Assembly (NCBI GenBank): GCA_020722405.1
Contig: DYKW01000022.1
Location: forward strand, 1-15,676
DNA length: 15,676 bases
From: Anaerolinea thermophila
Lineage (GTDB): Bacteria; Chloroflexota; Anaerolineae; Anaerolineales; DRKV01
Reading direction: 5' to 3'
Positions 1-6,943 of the stretch are shown piece after piece. The notes under the pieces are model-generated. The model was not told where the DNA came from and did not search any database. It saw only the letters and a program-made list of their open reading frames with translations. The translations under genes and the position numbers were made by a program. The first letter of the stretch is position 1, and each line of letters begins with the position of its first letter.

Positions 1-74
1 CCTTCACCCTGCGGGTACTTCGCGGGACGTTTCCCCTTCTTTTTGAGATGATACAGTTCATTTGAAACAGGCAC
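1..74 (-). CDS. Possible start of an unidentified gene running off the window edge
   Basis: A GTG at 72-74 opens a frame with no stop to the window edge. It encodes about 24 residues beginning MPVSNELYHLKKKGKRPAKY, a basic Lys-rich start. About 12 bases upstream is an extended -10 element (TGG then TATAGT, minus strand, 87-95), which would give an almost leaderless message; I see no Shine-Dalgarno sequence. A competing ATG in another frame lies at 59-61 and is also open to the edge. Too little is visible to name a product, and the frame may be fortuitous. Confidence 0.25.
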   Translation of the reverse strand, partial: MPVSNELYHLKKKGKRPAKYPQGE

Positions 75-86
75 AAATTGGGGGTC

Positions 87-95
87 ACTATACCA
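87..95 (-). promoter_or_regulatory. Possible extended -10 promoter element
   Basis: On the minus strand the bases read TGG followed by TATAGT (5 of 6 matches to TATAAT), the layout of an extended -10 promoter. No convincing -35 lies 17 bases upstream. It would drive whatever begins at the left window edge. Weak call based on one element. Confidence 0.25.
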
Positions 96-173
96 AAATA
101 GGCAAGAGATAAAGCCGTCACATCTACCGTCTGAAAACAGGCAATACATATCACGCCTTTATCTTCTCATGCG

Positions 174-204
174 AAAGGGGGGGAGCCACAGAGGCGGCTC
201 CCCC
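174..204 (-). terminator. Terminator-like stem-loop after the stand-alone binding-protein gene
   Basis: A perfect 9-bp stem GGGGGAGCC/GGCTCCCCC (179-187 with 196-204) encloses an 8-base loop, 35 bases past the stop codon of the solute-binding protein gene. On the minus strand it is followed by CC and then only three T residues, so the U-tract is weak. It probably ends or 3'-protects this transcript. Confidence 0.55.
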
Positions 205-238
205 AGGTGGTGTCACATGGGGTTATCGAAAACGACGA

Positions 239-2245
239 TTACGGGCACAGCGGGCCAAAACCGAACTCTTCGATATTCCACATTTCGCTATTGGCGGTCG
301 GATCCATGATGAAACCGCACATATCCGGGCGGGTTGCCGCCAGTTTCAGGCGCAGGAACAGCGGCACAACGGGCAAATCGTTGGCAAAGATTTCCTGAGT
401 CTTCAGGTGCATTTCACTGTAGGATGGTTGACCGGGCAAGGACTGCAGAGCAGCCTTACAAGTGGTATCGTATTCAGGGTTGTGGTAACCAGTCTCATTT
501 TGACCACCCCAGCCAGAGGGGAAGGTCAGACCAGATTCACCGGTCATGATGGAAGTCCAGGTTCCATCCTCAGGGCCGGGAACCTGATCGGTAATGTACA
601 GATCACAAGGCGGTTCCACACCGGTTAGCCAGGCGAATTCTCCCAGATCGAAGAGGCGGCCGAAGAGTTTGCCATCCGGACCATCAGCGAACCATTCACC
701 CGCAGGATAGTAGTTCAGGTTGACTTTGACGCCGCAGCCTTCGAGCGATTGAGCAATGATTTCGGTCACGCTTTGGCGCAGAGCCGCTGATGTGGTCTCG
801 TAGGCAACTTCCAGCACCTGCCCGTCTTTGTCAAGGTAGCCATCACCGTCGCTGTCTGTCCAGCCGGCCTCAGCAAACAGCGCCTTCGCCGCTTCGGGAT
901 CATAGTCGTAGTGCTTGACGTTAGCGTTGAAGAGCGGGTGTTGCGGCGGCAGATAAGTATCCAGAACGATAGACTGACCATAGAGCACGGTGTCAACCAC
1001 CTGTTGGCGATCCATACACATGGCAAACGCCTGGCGGACCTTCACATCACTGAAGAAGTCATAGCGATCGCCGGCGGCCACATCGTAGCCGTCGTCATAG
1101 GAAATATTCTGGATGCCAAAGTCGACGTGTTCCCAAACCGTGCCGGTGACGAAAGTGGCCTGCAGTTGGCCGCTGCCTTGCAACTCGAGCAACAGTTCGC
1201 TCTGGTCATCAAGACCGGAGGTCTGATCAACGATGTCACATTCGCCGGACAAGACCGCCGCGATGTTGGCGTTGGAGTTCTCACCCACAAAGCGGTACAC
1301 CAGGTTATCGAACTTGGGCAAGCCCTCATCCGCACGGAAGTAATTGGGGTTCTTGTGGAGGGAAATGTGGTCGCCTTTCACCCATTCGTCAATTACGTAG
1401 GGACCCCAACCGGTCGGGCGTAGCGAGGATTCTTCTGCTTCAACCAGTTCCGCAGCCGTGTATTGGCTCCACAGGTGTTCGGGGTAGGGCGTCCAGAAGT
1501 TGATGAAATAGGTTGCGTCTTTGTAACCAGGCAAGCCGGTCCACTGGAGTGTGACCTCATCCAGCGCTTCGTAAGAGGCGGTGCGCTCAATAGCGTATTT
1601 GCTGGAGGGGGTGTCCGGGTCGGCAGCCAGGTTAAAGGAGTACACCGAGTCGGCAGCCGTGAGGGGTTCACCGTCCGACCATTTCAGGTCAGGCAGCATT
1701 TTGAAAGTCACCACCATCTGATCCAGGGTGACTTCGCCACCTTCGTAGGGCACGGCTTCTGTGGAACCACTGGGCTTAATCATAATGGTCTGGGTGAAGG
1801 TGTCGCTGGTGACCTGCAGTTCAACAGGATTACCATCAGCATCGACGACCTTGTCGCCTTCTTTGACGGTAACTTGTTGAATAACGGCATCGCCATCGGC
1901 CAGGCTGGGTAATTTCTCCAGTATAACCGCTTGGTAATCGAAGGAGCGAGCATCAATCGGGCCATCATAGACGGATTCGAGCACGCTGCTCATCGCGAGC
2001 ATGGAGCCGCCGTAGGGGTACAGGGTTTCGGGTTCCTGCCCCATGCAGATGACCAGGGTGTCGGGCATGGCAACCGGTTCGGGCGTGGGGGTCACAACCT
2101 GAACAACGGTTTCGCCCGGCTTCCCTTCGACGGTTACAATTACCGTCTCGACGACCTTTTCGGGAGTCGCCGCCGGGGCACACGCGGCCAGCACCATGCT
2201 GGCGATAACGAGTAACCCAAGGATATACATCAATTTTTTGGACAT
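239..2245 (-). CDS. Stand-alone ABC transporter substrate-binding lipoprotein (SBP_bac_5 type)
   Basis: Family 5 extracellular solute-binding protein, the class that delivers peptides or similar ligands to Opp/Dpp-type importers; it acts outside the membrane on a lipid anchor. The 668-residue product starts at the ATG at 2245, because an AGGAGGAG ribosome site lies 8 bases upstream. An in-frame ATG ten codons earlier has no such site. The signal peptide ends in VLAAC (lipid Cys22) and is followed by a Val/Thr-rich linker ending TPTPEP. The mature domain begins PDTLVICMGQEPETLYPY, the usual family start, and ends WNIEEFGFGPLCP. Residues about 464-475 (DSDGDGYLDKDG) form an EF-hand-like acidic loop. 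No permease or ATPase adjoins it and it has its own promoter and leader, so it either uses the OppBCDF system nearby or one elsewhere. The ligand is not evident. Confidence 0.93.
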   Translation of the reverse strand: MSKKLMYILGLLVIASMVLAACAPAATPEKVVETVIVTVEGKPGETVVQVVTPTPEPVAMPDTLVICMGQEPETLYPYGGSMLAMSSVLESVYDGPIDARSFDYQAVILEKLPSLADGDAVIQQVTVKEGDKVVDADGNPVELQVTSDTFTQTIMIKPSGSTEAVPYEGGEVTLDQMVVTFKMLPDLKWSDGEPLTAADSVYSFNLAADPDTPSSKYAIERTASYEALDEVTLQWTGLPGYKDATYFINFWTPYPEHLWSQYTAAELVEAEESSLRPTGWGPYVIDEWVKGDHISLHKNPNYFRADEGLPKFDNLVYRFVGENSNANIAAVLSGECDIVDQTSGLDDQSELLLELQGSGQLQATFVTGTVWEHVDFGIQNISYDDGYDVAAGDRYDFFSDVKVRQAFAMCMDRQQVVDTVLYGQSIVLDTYLPPQHPLFNANVKHYDYDPEAAKALFAEAGWTDSDGDGYLDKDGQVLEVAYETTSAALRQSVTEIIAQSLEGCGVKVNLNYYPAGEWFADGPDGKLFGRLFDLGEFAWLTGVEPPCDLYITDQVPGPEDGTWTSIMTGESGLTFPSGWGGQNETGYHNPEYDTTCKAALQSLPGQPSYSEMHLKTQEIFANDLPVVPLFLRLKLAATRPDMCGFIMDPTANSEMWNIEEFGFGPLCP

Positions 2246-2344
2246 TTGTGTTTCTCCTCCTAGTAAGGAAAACAATTATTGGTTGCTAGCGCCAAATTTC
2301 GGCAAAACGTGTGGAAGCACAACGAGAAATTGTATCTAAAGCGC

Positions 2345-2358
2345 AGGACACCACCTCC
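2345..2358 (-). promoter_or_regulatory. Anti-SD-like motif in the leader of the stand-alone binding-protein gene
   Basis: Minus strand GGAGGTGGTGTCCT sits 100 bases before the ATG at 2245, and its GGAGGTG is complementary to the conserved 16S rRNA 3' tail. A 13-of-14 copy lies 113 bases before the other binding-protein gene. If translation begins at the GTG inside it, the reading frame is 22 codons (GTG TCC TGC ... CGC TAG). It may be a ribosome standby site, a leader-peptide start or a protein/RNA recognition element. Confidence 0.45.
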
Positions 2359-2363
2359 TCCAC

Positions 2364-2387
2364 TGCCATGCATCATTTCTCATGGCA
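2364..2387 (-). repeat. Inverted repeat in the leader RNA
   Basis: TGCCATG (2364-2370) and CATGGCA (2381-2387) form a perfect 7-bp stem with a 10-base loop, directly 5' of the anti-SD-like motif in the leader of the stand-alone binding-protein gene. The motif itself is outside the stem. It could mask or present the motif, or act as a DNA operator about 70 bases downstream of the predicted transcription start. Confidence 0.4.
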
Positions 2388-2460
2388 TGACATGCTTCGA
2401 CAATACAACTTGGCACTTCCGTAATCTGCCGAGCATACGGCGCCATACAAAACTGTTGCA

Positions 2461-2489
2461 TATATAGCACAAGAACGGCTTCACGTCAA
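2461..2489 (-). promoter_or_regulatory. Sigma-70-type promoter for the stand-alone binding-protein gene
   Basis: Minus strand TTGACG (5 of 6 to TTGACA) at 2484-2489, a spacer of exactly 17 bases, then TATATA (4 of 6) at 2461-2466. Transcription would start near 2454 and give an untranslated leader of about 210 bases before the ATG at 2245. The -35 overlaps an imperfect palindrome (CTTGACGTGAAG, arms CTT/AAG around ACGT). Confidence 0.6.
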
Positions 2490-2688
2490 GAAACCTGCGG
2501 AAAATTTACGATTAACCTACGATTTGTAGACGCACAAGGTTCACGACATCCGGTAAATTTAGACAGATCAACTGAAGGTGCTTGACCTACTATCCCTGAG
2601 GCCCCCTTCCCCCCCCAGGAAACCGACTGGATTTCAGGTGGGAGGCGGGCGCTTCGCGCTCCAAGATTTTCTCCCCCTAAAAATCCCA
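2490..2688. other. Intergenic stretch with no supported gene
   Basis: Between the 89-residue protein gene and the next promoter I see no credible coding region: short open frames on both strands lack ribosome sites and have low-complexity, Gly/Pro-rich translations. The stretch contains G- and C-runs (C-rich on the plus strand near 2601-2620) and a small GCGC-TTC-GCGC stem at 2649-2659. That stem could mark the 3' end of the sigma-factor transcript but has no T-run after it on either strand. Confidence 0.5.
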
Positions 2689-2958
2689 TCACAGCACCAG
2701 GCGACATCGGGACGCTTGGAAGGTGATCCAATCATAAGGATTGGAGAGGCGATGATATTCGGGTGAAAGCAACCTGAAAGCAAACACCCAGGCCCGCCAG
2801 GATTCAGCACGCGGCAACCAGTGCAGTGCATCCGCATATCGTACTACGCGTTGGCGCACTTCTGCAGGCGGCTTTGGCGCCTCAGCAATCCAGGCCTTCA
2901 GCAAAGACGCCAGTTCTCGGTCGGCAAAGGCTTGTTCATCAGAGTTATGTGAATTCAC
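2689..2958 (-). CDS. Small protein overlapping the ECF sigma gene; possible sigma-factor partner
   Basis: The GTG at 2956-2958 opens an 89-residue frame that overlaps the last 14 bases of the ECF sigma factor gene, a layout typical of translational coupling. The product is soluble-looking, with no signal peptide, membrane segment or zinc-binding HxxxCxxC motif. Residues about 13-45 (from ADRELASLLKAW through the Pro-rich APKPPAEVRQRVV) resemble the start of many anti-sigma proteins, where a short amphipathic helix precedes the domain that holds the sigma factor. The Trp-rich second half (HWLPRAESWRAWVFAFRLL) is unfamiliar. Gene position makes a role with the sigma factor the best guess. I do not recognise the family. 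A truncated anti-sigma factor or an unrelated small protein are both possible, and the start codon rests on the overlap. Confidence 0.6.
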   Translation of the reverse strand: MNSHNSDEQAFADRELASLLKAWIAEAPKPPAEVRQRVVRYADALHWLPRAESWRAWVFAFRLLSPEYHRLSNPYDWITFQASRCRLVL

Positions 2959-3583
2959 AAATAACCTCACCCTGTATATCGGCATCCAAGTTGAGCACTT
3001 TCCGCAGAGACTGCCGCCCATAATGCAACCGAGACTTGACCGTACCTATTGGAATCTCTAAAATCTCGGCAATTTCTTGCAATGACAAATCATTAATGTA
3101 GTACATCACAACAACCACGCGCTGTTGCACCGGCAATTTCAGGATTGCCTGGTGCAATTGCTCCGCCTCTGCATTTTTTTCGGCCTGTTGTTGCAAACTA
3201 CGCTCCCGAGCAGAATCCAACAACCATTCCATGGCATCATCCAACGGGTGAAGCCAACGCTTACGCCGTTTCAGCCAGGTATAGGCCAGGTTGGCTGTCA
3301 TACGGTATAGCCATGGCTCCAGCGGTCGTCGAGGATCAACACGATGCGCAAAACGACTCAGGCGCACAAAGACATCTTGCAGCAAATCTGAAGCCGCATC
3401 TGGGTCCCCGGTAATCGCATAGGCCGTGCGGTAGACCAGCGCACTATGACGATCATACAATGCGCCCAAAGCATCTACATCGCCGCTTTGTAAAGAAAAG
3501 ATTAATTCTCTATCCAATGGGACATTCACCGGCTCTGATCCTGATAAATCTTGTAAGTCGCCATGAAAAATAATTTTCACCAC
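2945..3583 (-). CDS. ECF-type RNA polymerase sigma factor
   Basis: Extracytoplasmic-function sigma factor that would redirect RNA polymerase to a small regulon in response to an envelope or nutritional signal. Region sigma-2 spans about residues 41-108 (ALYDRHSALVYRTAYAI, then DLLQDVFVRL and PWLYRMTANLAYTWLKRRKR, the core-binding and -10-recognising helices). Region sigma-4 spans about 143-196 with the helix-turn-helix SLQEIAEILEIPIGTVKSRL. The length of 212 residues is slightly above the usual 170-200. The frame opens at a GTG at 3583 without a clear ribosome site, and the family normally starts closer to residue 24 (DRELIFSLQSGD), so the true start may be a GTG or TTG some 20 codons further in. 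The upstream lipoprotein gene ends 21 bases before it and the 89-residue protein gene overlaps its end, suggesting one transcript. Confidence 0.92.
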   Translation of the reverse strand: MVKIIFHGDLQDLSGSEPVNVPLDRELIFSLQSGDVDALGALYDRHSALVYRTAYAITGDPDAASDLLQDVFVRLSRFAHRVDPRRPLEPWLYRMTANLAYTWLKRRKRWLHPLDDAMEWLLDSARERSLQQQAEKNAEAEQLHQAILKLPVQQRVVVVMYYINDLSLQEIAEILEIPIGTVKSRLHYGRQSLRKVLNLDADIQGEVICEFT

Positions 3584-3604
3584 CAGACATGAAAATCTAT
3601 TTTC

Positions 3605-4759
3605 TCAAAATAGGGAAAGGTTCAACCAAGCAAACAAAGTATACCTCATTGTTCCTTCTTGTAAAAATGCCACGGCTATCTGGACATGAGCATCCAGGCG
3701 GTAGGCTTGACGAGCGGTTAACGTTATCCCCAACACGTCTCCCCGTCCAGAGGCAACCGCCGGTTCGAGGATAAAGTCGCTGCTATAGGCTGGGTTGGTC
3801 GGCGGGGCCAGTTGCGTAATGCCCGGCCACAATGTCACCGCTTGGTAACGCGGCTCTTCTGCCGGGGAGATATTGACTCGTTGCGCAGGAACAGCAGCAG
3901 GAACAGTTCGCGGGAAGGAAAGGTATTCGATGCGCCCTGTGCCTGCTTCCAATCCGGAACGATTCAACACTGACCACAGAATGTAAACCCAATCGTCGGT
4001 CAGCCCAAGTACGGGACGAGAAACGCTCACCCCCGTCCCTTGAGGTAGACGGGCAACTTCCCATGGGGTGAGGGGGGGTGAATTTTCTGTCGCCAGCATC
4101 GCGAAGAGCAAACGGTCGTTTTCCTGCCAGGCCAGGAAAATCTGTCCATCCTCGCCCACCTGCAAGGTCGGTTTGTCCCCCTCTTCTGAAATCAGGTCAA
4201 CCTGTAAGGGGGTATTCTCCTCAGGCTGCCGGCGGGCAACGTACAACCCCACAGGGGCGCTTTGTTTCCATACCAGAAAGAGTTCGCCTGAAGGCAATAA
4301 TGCCGCATCGAAATTGGTCACACCGGCAGCCGGCGGCACCAGGGCAACAGGCGTCCCATCTAAGGTGCCCTCGGCATCCAATGAAGCGGCCTGTAAGCCC
4401 CAGGGAGAAGTCTCCGGTTGACGTGAACTCCACAGAAGGAGGAAGCCATCCGCCGCGCGGGGTAACAACCGGACGTAACGCAAGGCCGCGTCCCCCAAAT
4501 TTAGGAAGTGGGAGGTGAGGGTTTGCGTAGCAATTTCCAGGCGGGTAAAGCGCACCTGGGTGTGGCCATCCATCTTCTCCGGCCAGACGATATTCATCAC
4601 GCCCTGATTCAGGGTGGCGTCCATTCCGCCAGCGGGCATCCCCTCTAACGGCAGGGCGCGGCTCCAGTCCGAGGAAGCCTTTTTGCCGCGTACGGGTTGT
4701 CCATTACAAGCGGTTAAGAAAATCAACAGAGAGAAGAGGAAGAAAATTTTTCGATTCAT
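3605..4759 (-). CDS. Lipoprotein of unknown function, beta-propeller-like, in the ECF sigma operon
   Basis: A 384-residue exported lipoprotein: MNRKIFFLFSLLIFLTAC gives a short basic start, a hydrophobic core and a lipobox with the acceptor Cys18. The body is rich in beta-strand patterns repeating as hydrophobic-x-DG-x-FLAW (GELFLVWKQ, GQIFLAWQE, DDWVYILWSV), the spacing seen in sialidase-like or other beta-propeller folds. No catalytic motif is recognisable. The ATG at 4759 was chosen because the signal peptide follows at once; the frame is open for 25 more codons upstream, but these run through a terminator hairpin. The start codon lies three bases after the U-run of the oppC terminator and has no free Shine-Dalgarno sequence. 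The ECF sigma gene follows 21 bases after its stop, so it may be a sensor or a target of that regulator; this is inference. Confidence 0.82.
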   Translation of the reverse strand: MNRKIFFLFSLLIFLTACNGQPVRGKKASSDWSRALPLEGMPAGGMDATLNQGVMNIVWPEKMDGHTQVRFTRLEIATQTLTSHFLNLGDAALRYVRLLPRAADGFLLLWSSRQPETSPWGLQAASLDAEGTLDGTPVALVPPAAGVTNFDAALLPSGELFLVWKQSAPVGLYVARRQPEENTPLQVDLISEEGDKPTLQVGEDGQIFLAWQENDRLLFAMLATENSPPLTPWEVARLPQGTGVSVSRPVLGLTDDWVYILWSVLNRSGLEAGTGRIEYLSFPRTVPAAVPAQRVNISPAEEPRYQAVTLWPGITQLAPPTNPAYSSDFILEPAVASGRGDVLGITLTARQAYRLDAHVQIAVAFLQEGTMRYTLFAWLNLSLF

Positions 4760-4762
4760 AAC

Positions 4763-4802
4763 AAAAAAAGCACCCGTTCGCCATTTTGGGCGTCTCGGGT
4801 GC
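4763..4802 (-). terminator. Intrinsic terminator after oppC, abutting the next start codon
   Basis: Minus strand stem GCACCCG/CGGGTGC (4796-4802 with 4770-4776) continues as CGCC/GGCG (4789-4792 with 4779-4782) around a 6-base loop and is followed directly by seven T residues (4763-4769). This is a textbook Rho-independent terminator 55 bases after the oppC stop codon. It ends three bases before the ATG of the lipoprotein gene, so it may also act as an attenuator of that gene. Confidence 0.9.
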
Positions 4803-4834
4803 CTGAAATTCAATAGTGATGAGAAGGTCAACAA

Positions 4835-4849
4835 TGGATAGGCTATCCA
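4835..4849. repeat. 15-base inverted repeat, operator-like
   Basis: TGGATAG and CTATCCA flank a single central base, just after the oppC stop codon and before its terminator. A one-base loop cannot form RNA, so a dimeric DNA-binding protein site is more likely. No clear promoter hexamers adjoin it: a TTGACC on the minus strand nearby has no matching -10. Confidence 0.4.
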
Positions 4850-4857
4850 GGCGCAAT

Positions 4858-5862
4858 CTACTGTTTCATGCGCGGGTCAAGCGCATCACGCAAGCCATCG
4901 CCCATGAAATTGAAGGCCAGGGTGGTCAAGGATAGGAGAATTGCCGGCACAAGCACCTGATTGGGATAACTGCGCAGCGCCGGAACGGCCTCGGAAATCA
5001 TAATGCCCCAACTGGGCGTTGGCGGGTTGACTCCCAAACCGATAAAACTCAGGAATGCCTCGGTGAAGATATAACCGGGGATCGCCAGGGTTTCGGCTAC
5101 AATCAACGGCCCAATGATATTGGGGAGTAAGTGGCGGATGATAATCCGAGAATTACTGGCACCCACCGCGTGTGCGGCTTCGACAAATTCTTTACGCTTG
5201 TACGAGAGCACCTGGCCGCGCGCAATACGCGCCATACCGATCCAGTTAATCAGGCCAATGGCAACGAACAGGAACAACATTCCCCCCATCGCATCGTTGA
5301 ACGCCAACAATTTGGCCCCAAAGCCGATCATACCACTGGCACGTCCCAGGGCCTTGAAGTAAGTCTGCAACAAAATAACGACCACCAGGAAGGGGAAGGC
5401 ATATAAAAAGTCCACGATGCGCATCATAAGGTCGTCGATGCGTCCACCGGCATAGCCCGAAATCGTGCCATACAGTGTCCCAATGAGCAGGCTAATCAAG
5501 GATGCCACGACCGCGAAACTGAGCGATACACGCGCCCCATACAATACCCGGCTGAGAATATCACGCCCTAAGTGATCAGCACCCAATGGGTAGTCGGTGG
5601 TGATGCGGGCATAATTGGCTGCATTTCCAGGCAGAATGGGCAGCATCCAACGCGGTACAGCGTTGTTTTGCGTCAAATCCTGTTCTGCATAATCGTATGG
5701 CGCCAAGACATTGGCAAATATGGCCGCCAAGGCCAGCAAAATAATAAAGATTGAACTAGCCACCGAAACCTTATTGCGAACCAAGCGAATAAAGGCTTCT
5801 TCCCACAAACTACGTTGTTTGCGTACCAGTGTTTGTTCTTGAGGAAGTTCAGCAACAGCCAT
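4858..5862 (-). CDS. oppC: Opp/Dpp-type ABC transporter permease, OppC subunit
   Basis: Inner-membrane permease that pairs with the OppB-type subunit to form the channel of a peptide-type importer. The 334 residues open with the OppC_N-like region, with a first membrane helix at about 32-52 after RLVRNKVSVASSIFI, then the typical YPLGADHLGRDILSRVLYGARVSL block. The coupling loop EAAHAVGASNSRIIIRHLLPN contacts the ATPases. The C-terminus ends GLRDALDPRMK, diagnostic of this family. An AGGAG ribosome site stands 8 bases before the ATG. It is the last gene of the transporter operon, 11 bases after oppB and followed by a strong terminator. Substrate assignment (di- or oligopeptide) is by family only. 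Confidence 0.95.
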   Translation of the reverse strand: MAVAELPQEQTLVRKQRSLWEEAFIRLVRNKVSVASSIFIILLALAAIFANVLAPYDYAEQDLTQNNAVPRWMLPILPGNAANYARITTDYPLGADHLGRDILSRVLYGARVSLSFAVVASLISLLIGTLYGTISGYAGGRIDDLMMRIVDFLYAFPFLVVVILLQTYFKALGRASGMIGFGAKLLAFNDAMGGMLFLFVAIGLINWIGMARIARGQVLSYKRKEFVEAAHAVGASNSRIIIRHLLPNIIGPLIVAETLAIPGYIFTEAFLSFIGLGVNPPTPSWGIMISEAVPALRSYPNQVLVPAILLSLTTLAFNFMGDGLRDALDPRMKQ

Positions 5863-5873
5863 GCGGCAATCTC

Positions 5874-6890
5874 CTAGTCGTAACGAATACGCGGGTCAAG
5901 CCACGCATAAGTAATATCTACCAGCAAATTGGCAATCACCAGAATTACACCGTATACCAAAGTCACACCGGTAATCACTTGATAGTCACGATTGCCTACG
6001 CTTTGCACAAAGTGCTTGCCCATACCATTGATGCCGAAGATTTGTTCGACAACAAAAGTACCCGTCACCAGGCCGGCAAACGCCGGGCCAAGCACGGTAA
6101 CAACCGGAATCAGGCTGTTTTTGAGCGCATGGACAACAACCACCACACGTTCACGCAGGCCTTTGGCACGCGCCGTACGGATGTAATCTTCACGAATGAC
6201 TTGCAGCAGGCTGGCACGTGTCAGGCGAGCAATACCGGCCGCTGACGAAGTCCCCAACGCAAAAACGGGCATCAGCGCATGAGAGACATAATCCCAGTTA
6301 AGTTGGGATAGGCGGGGCAAGAAGCCCAACACATAGGGTGGTTTTGCGCCCCAGCTGGCTACCGGCAGCCAACCTAACTTGAGTGCGAAGATCCAAATCA
6401 AAATCGGCGCCAACACCAGGTTAGGGATAGAAAGAAAAAGCACTGCCCCAAAGGTACTGCTGTAATCCAGCCAGGTATTTTGGTTAAGTGCAGCAATGAT
6501 ACCCGCCGGCAGCCCAATCATCAGGGCTAATAAGAGTGAAAGGAAACCCAATTGCGCTGAAGTGGGGAAAGTGGTGGCAATAATATCGTTGACGCTTTGC
6601 GAACGGTAGCGCAAGGAGGGGCCCAAATCACCGCGCAGAACACCTCGAGAGATACCTTCTTCACCCAGCAGGTCATCGCCGATCATATAGGACAGAAATT
6701 GTTTCCACATCGGCCAGTCCAAATGATATTTGGCTTCGATATTGGCAACCACCTGAGGAGGCAGACTTTTGTCACCGGCAAAATCAAAAGGCCCTCCGGG
6801 GATAGCGCGCATGAGCACAAAGGTGAACAGCGCAATGGCAATTAGTACCGGAATGAAGCCCAGGATTCGGCGGATGATATATCTTGTCAT
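5874..6890 (-). CDS. oppB: Opp/Dpp-type ABC transporter permease, OppB subunit
   Basis: Inner-membrane permease partner of OppC. The 338 residues start with the OppB signature MTRYIIRRILGFIPVLIAIA and the conserved RAIPGGPFD. A periplasmic loop with GPSLRYRSQSVNDIIATTFP follows, then the binding-protein-dependent transport domain of about five helices. The coupling helix reads YIRTARAKGLRERVVVVVHALKNSL (split by position: RTARAKGL core near residue 240), and the protein ends WLDPRIRYD. A GAGG element stands 11 bases before the ATG. It is separated from oppA by about 100 bases that hold a strong stem-loop and from oppC by 11 bases, so oppB and oppC are probably expressed at a lower level than oppA. 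Confidence 0.94.
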   Translation of the reverse strand: MTRYIIRRILGFIPVLIAIALFTFVLMRAIPGGPFDFAGDKSLPPQVVANIEAKYHLDWPMWKQFLSYMIGDDLLGEEGISRGVLRGDLGPSLRYRSQSVNDIIATTFPTSAQLGFLSLLLALMIGLPAGIIAALNQNTWLDYSSTFGAVLFLSIPNLVLAPILIWIFALKLGWLPVASWGAKPPYVLGFLPRLSQLNWDYVSHALMPVFALGTSSAAGIARLTRASLLQVIREDYIRTARAKGLRERVVVVVHALKNSLIPVVTVLGPAFAGLVTGTFVVEQIFGINGMGKHFVQSVGNRDYQVITGVTLVYGVILVIANLLVDITYAWLDPRIRYD

Positions 6891-6943
6891 GGTTTTCGTT
6901 CCTCAAAAATACCCGTAGATGCGTCTCACATATAGGGAGGGTG

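Noticed and set aside
911..1423. A 170-codon plus-strand frame opposite the stand-alone binding-protein gene.
   Set aside because: Antisense shadow with no ribosome site and no domain.
2641..2662. GC-rich stem GCGC-TTC-GCGC as terminator of the sigma-factor unit.
   Set aside because: Short stem with no T-run on the minus strand; mentioned only as a possible transcript end.
2486..2837. Two open frames on the minus strand between the small sigma-linked gene and the next promoter.
   Set aside because: Gly/Pro/Ser-rich translations without motifs, no ribosome sites, and overlap with the promoter at 2461-2489 or with the better-supported 89-residue gene.
3584..3607. The lipoprotein gene and the ECF sigma gene are in the same frame, separated by one TGA and seven sense codons, hinting at a stop-codon readthrough fusion or a broken fusion gene.
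   Set aside because: The lipoprotein is exported and the sigma factor is cytoplasmic, so a fusion makes no sense; one chance in three gives the same frame.
4803..4834. TTGACC on the minus strand as the -35 of a promoter for the lipoprotein-sigma unit.
   Set aside because: No -10-like hexamer 16-18 bases downstream.
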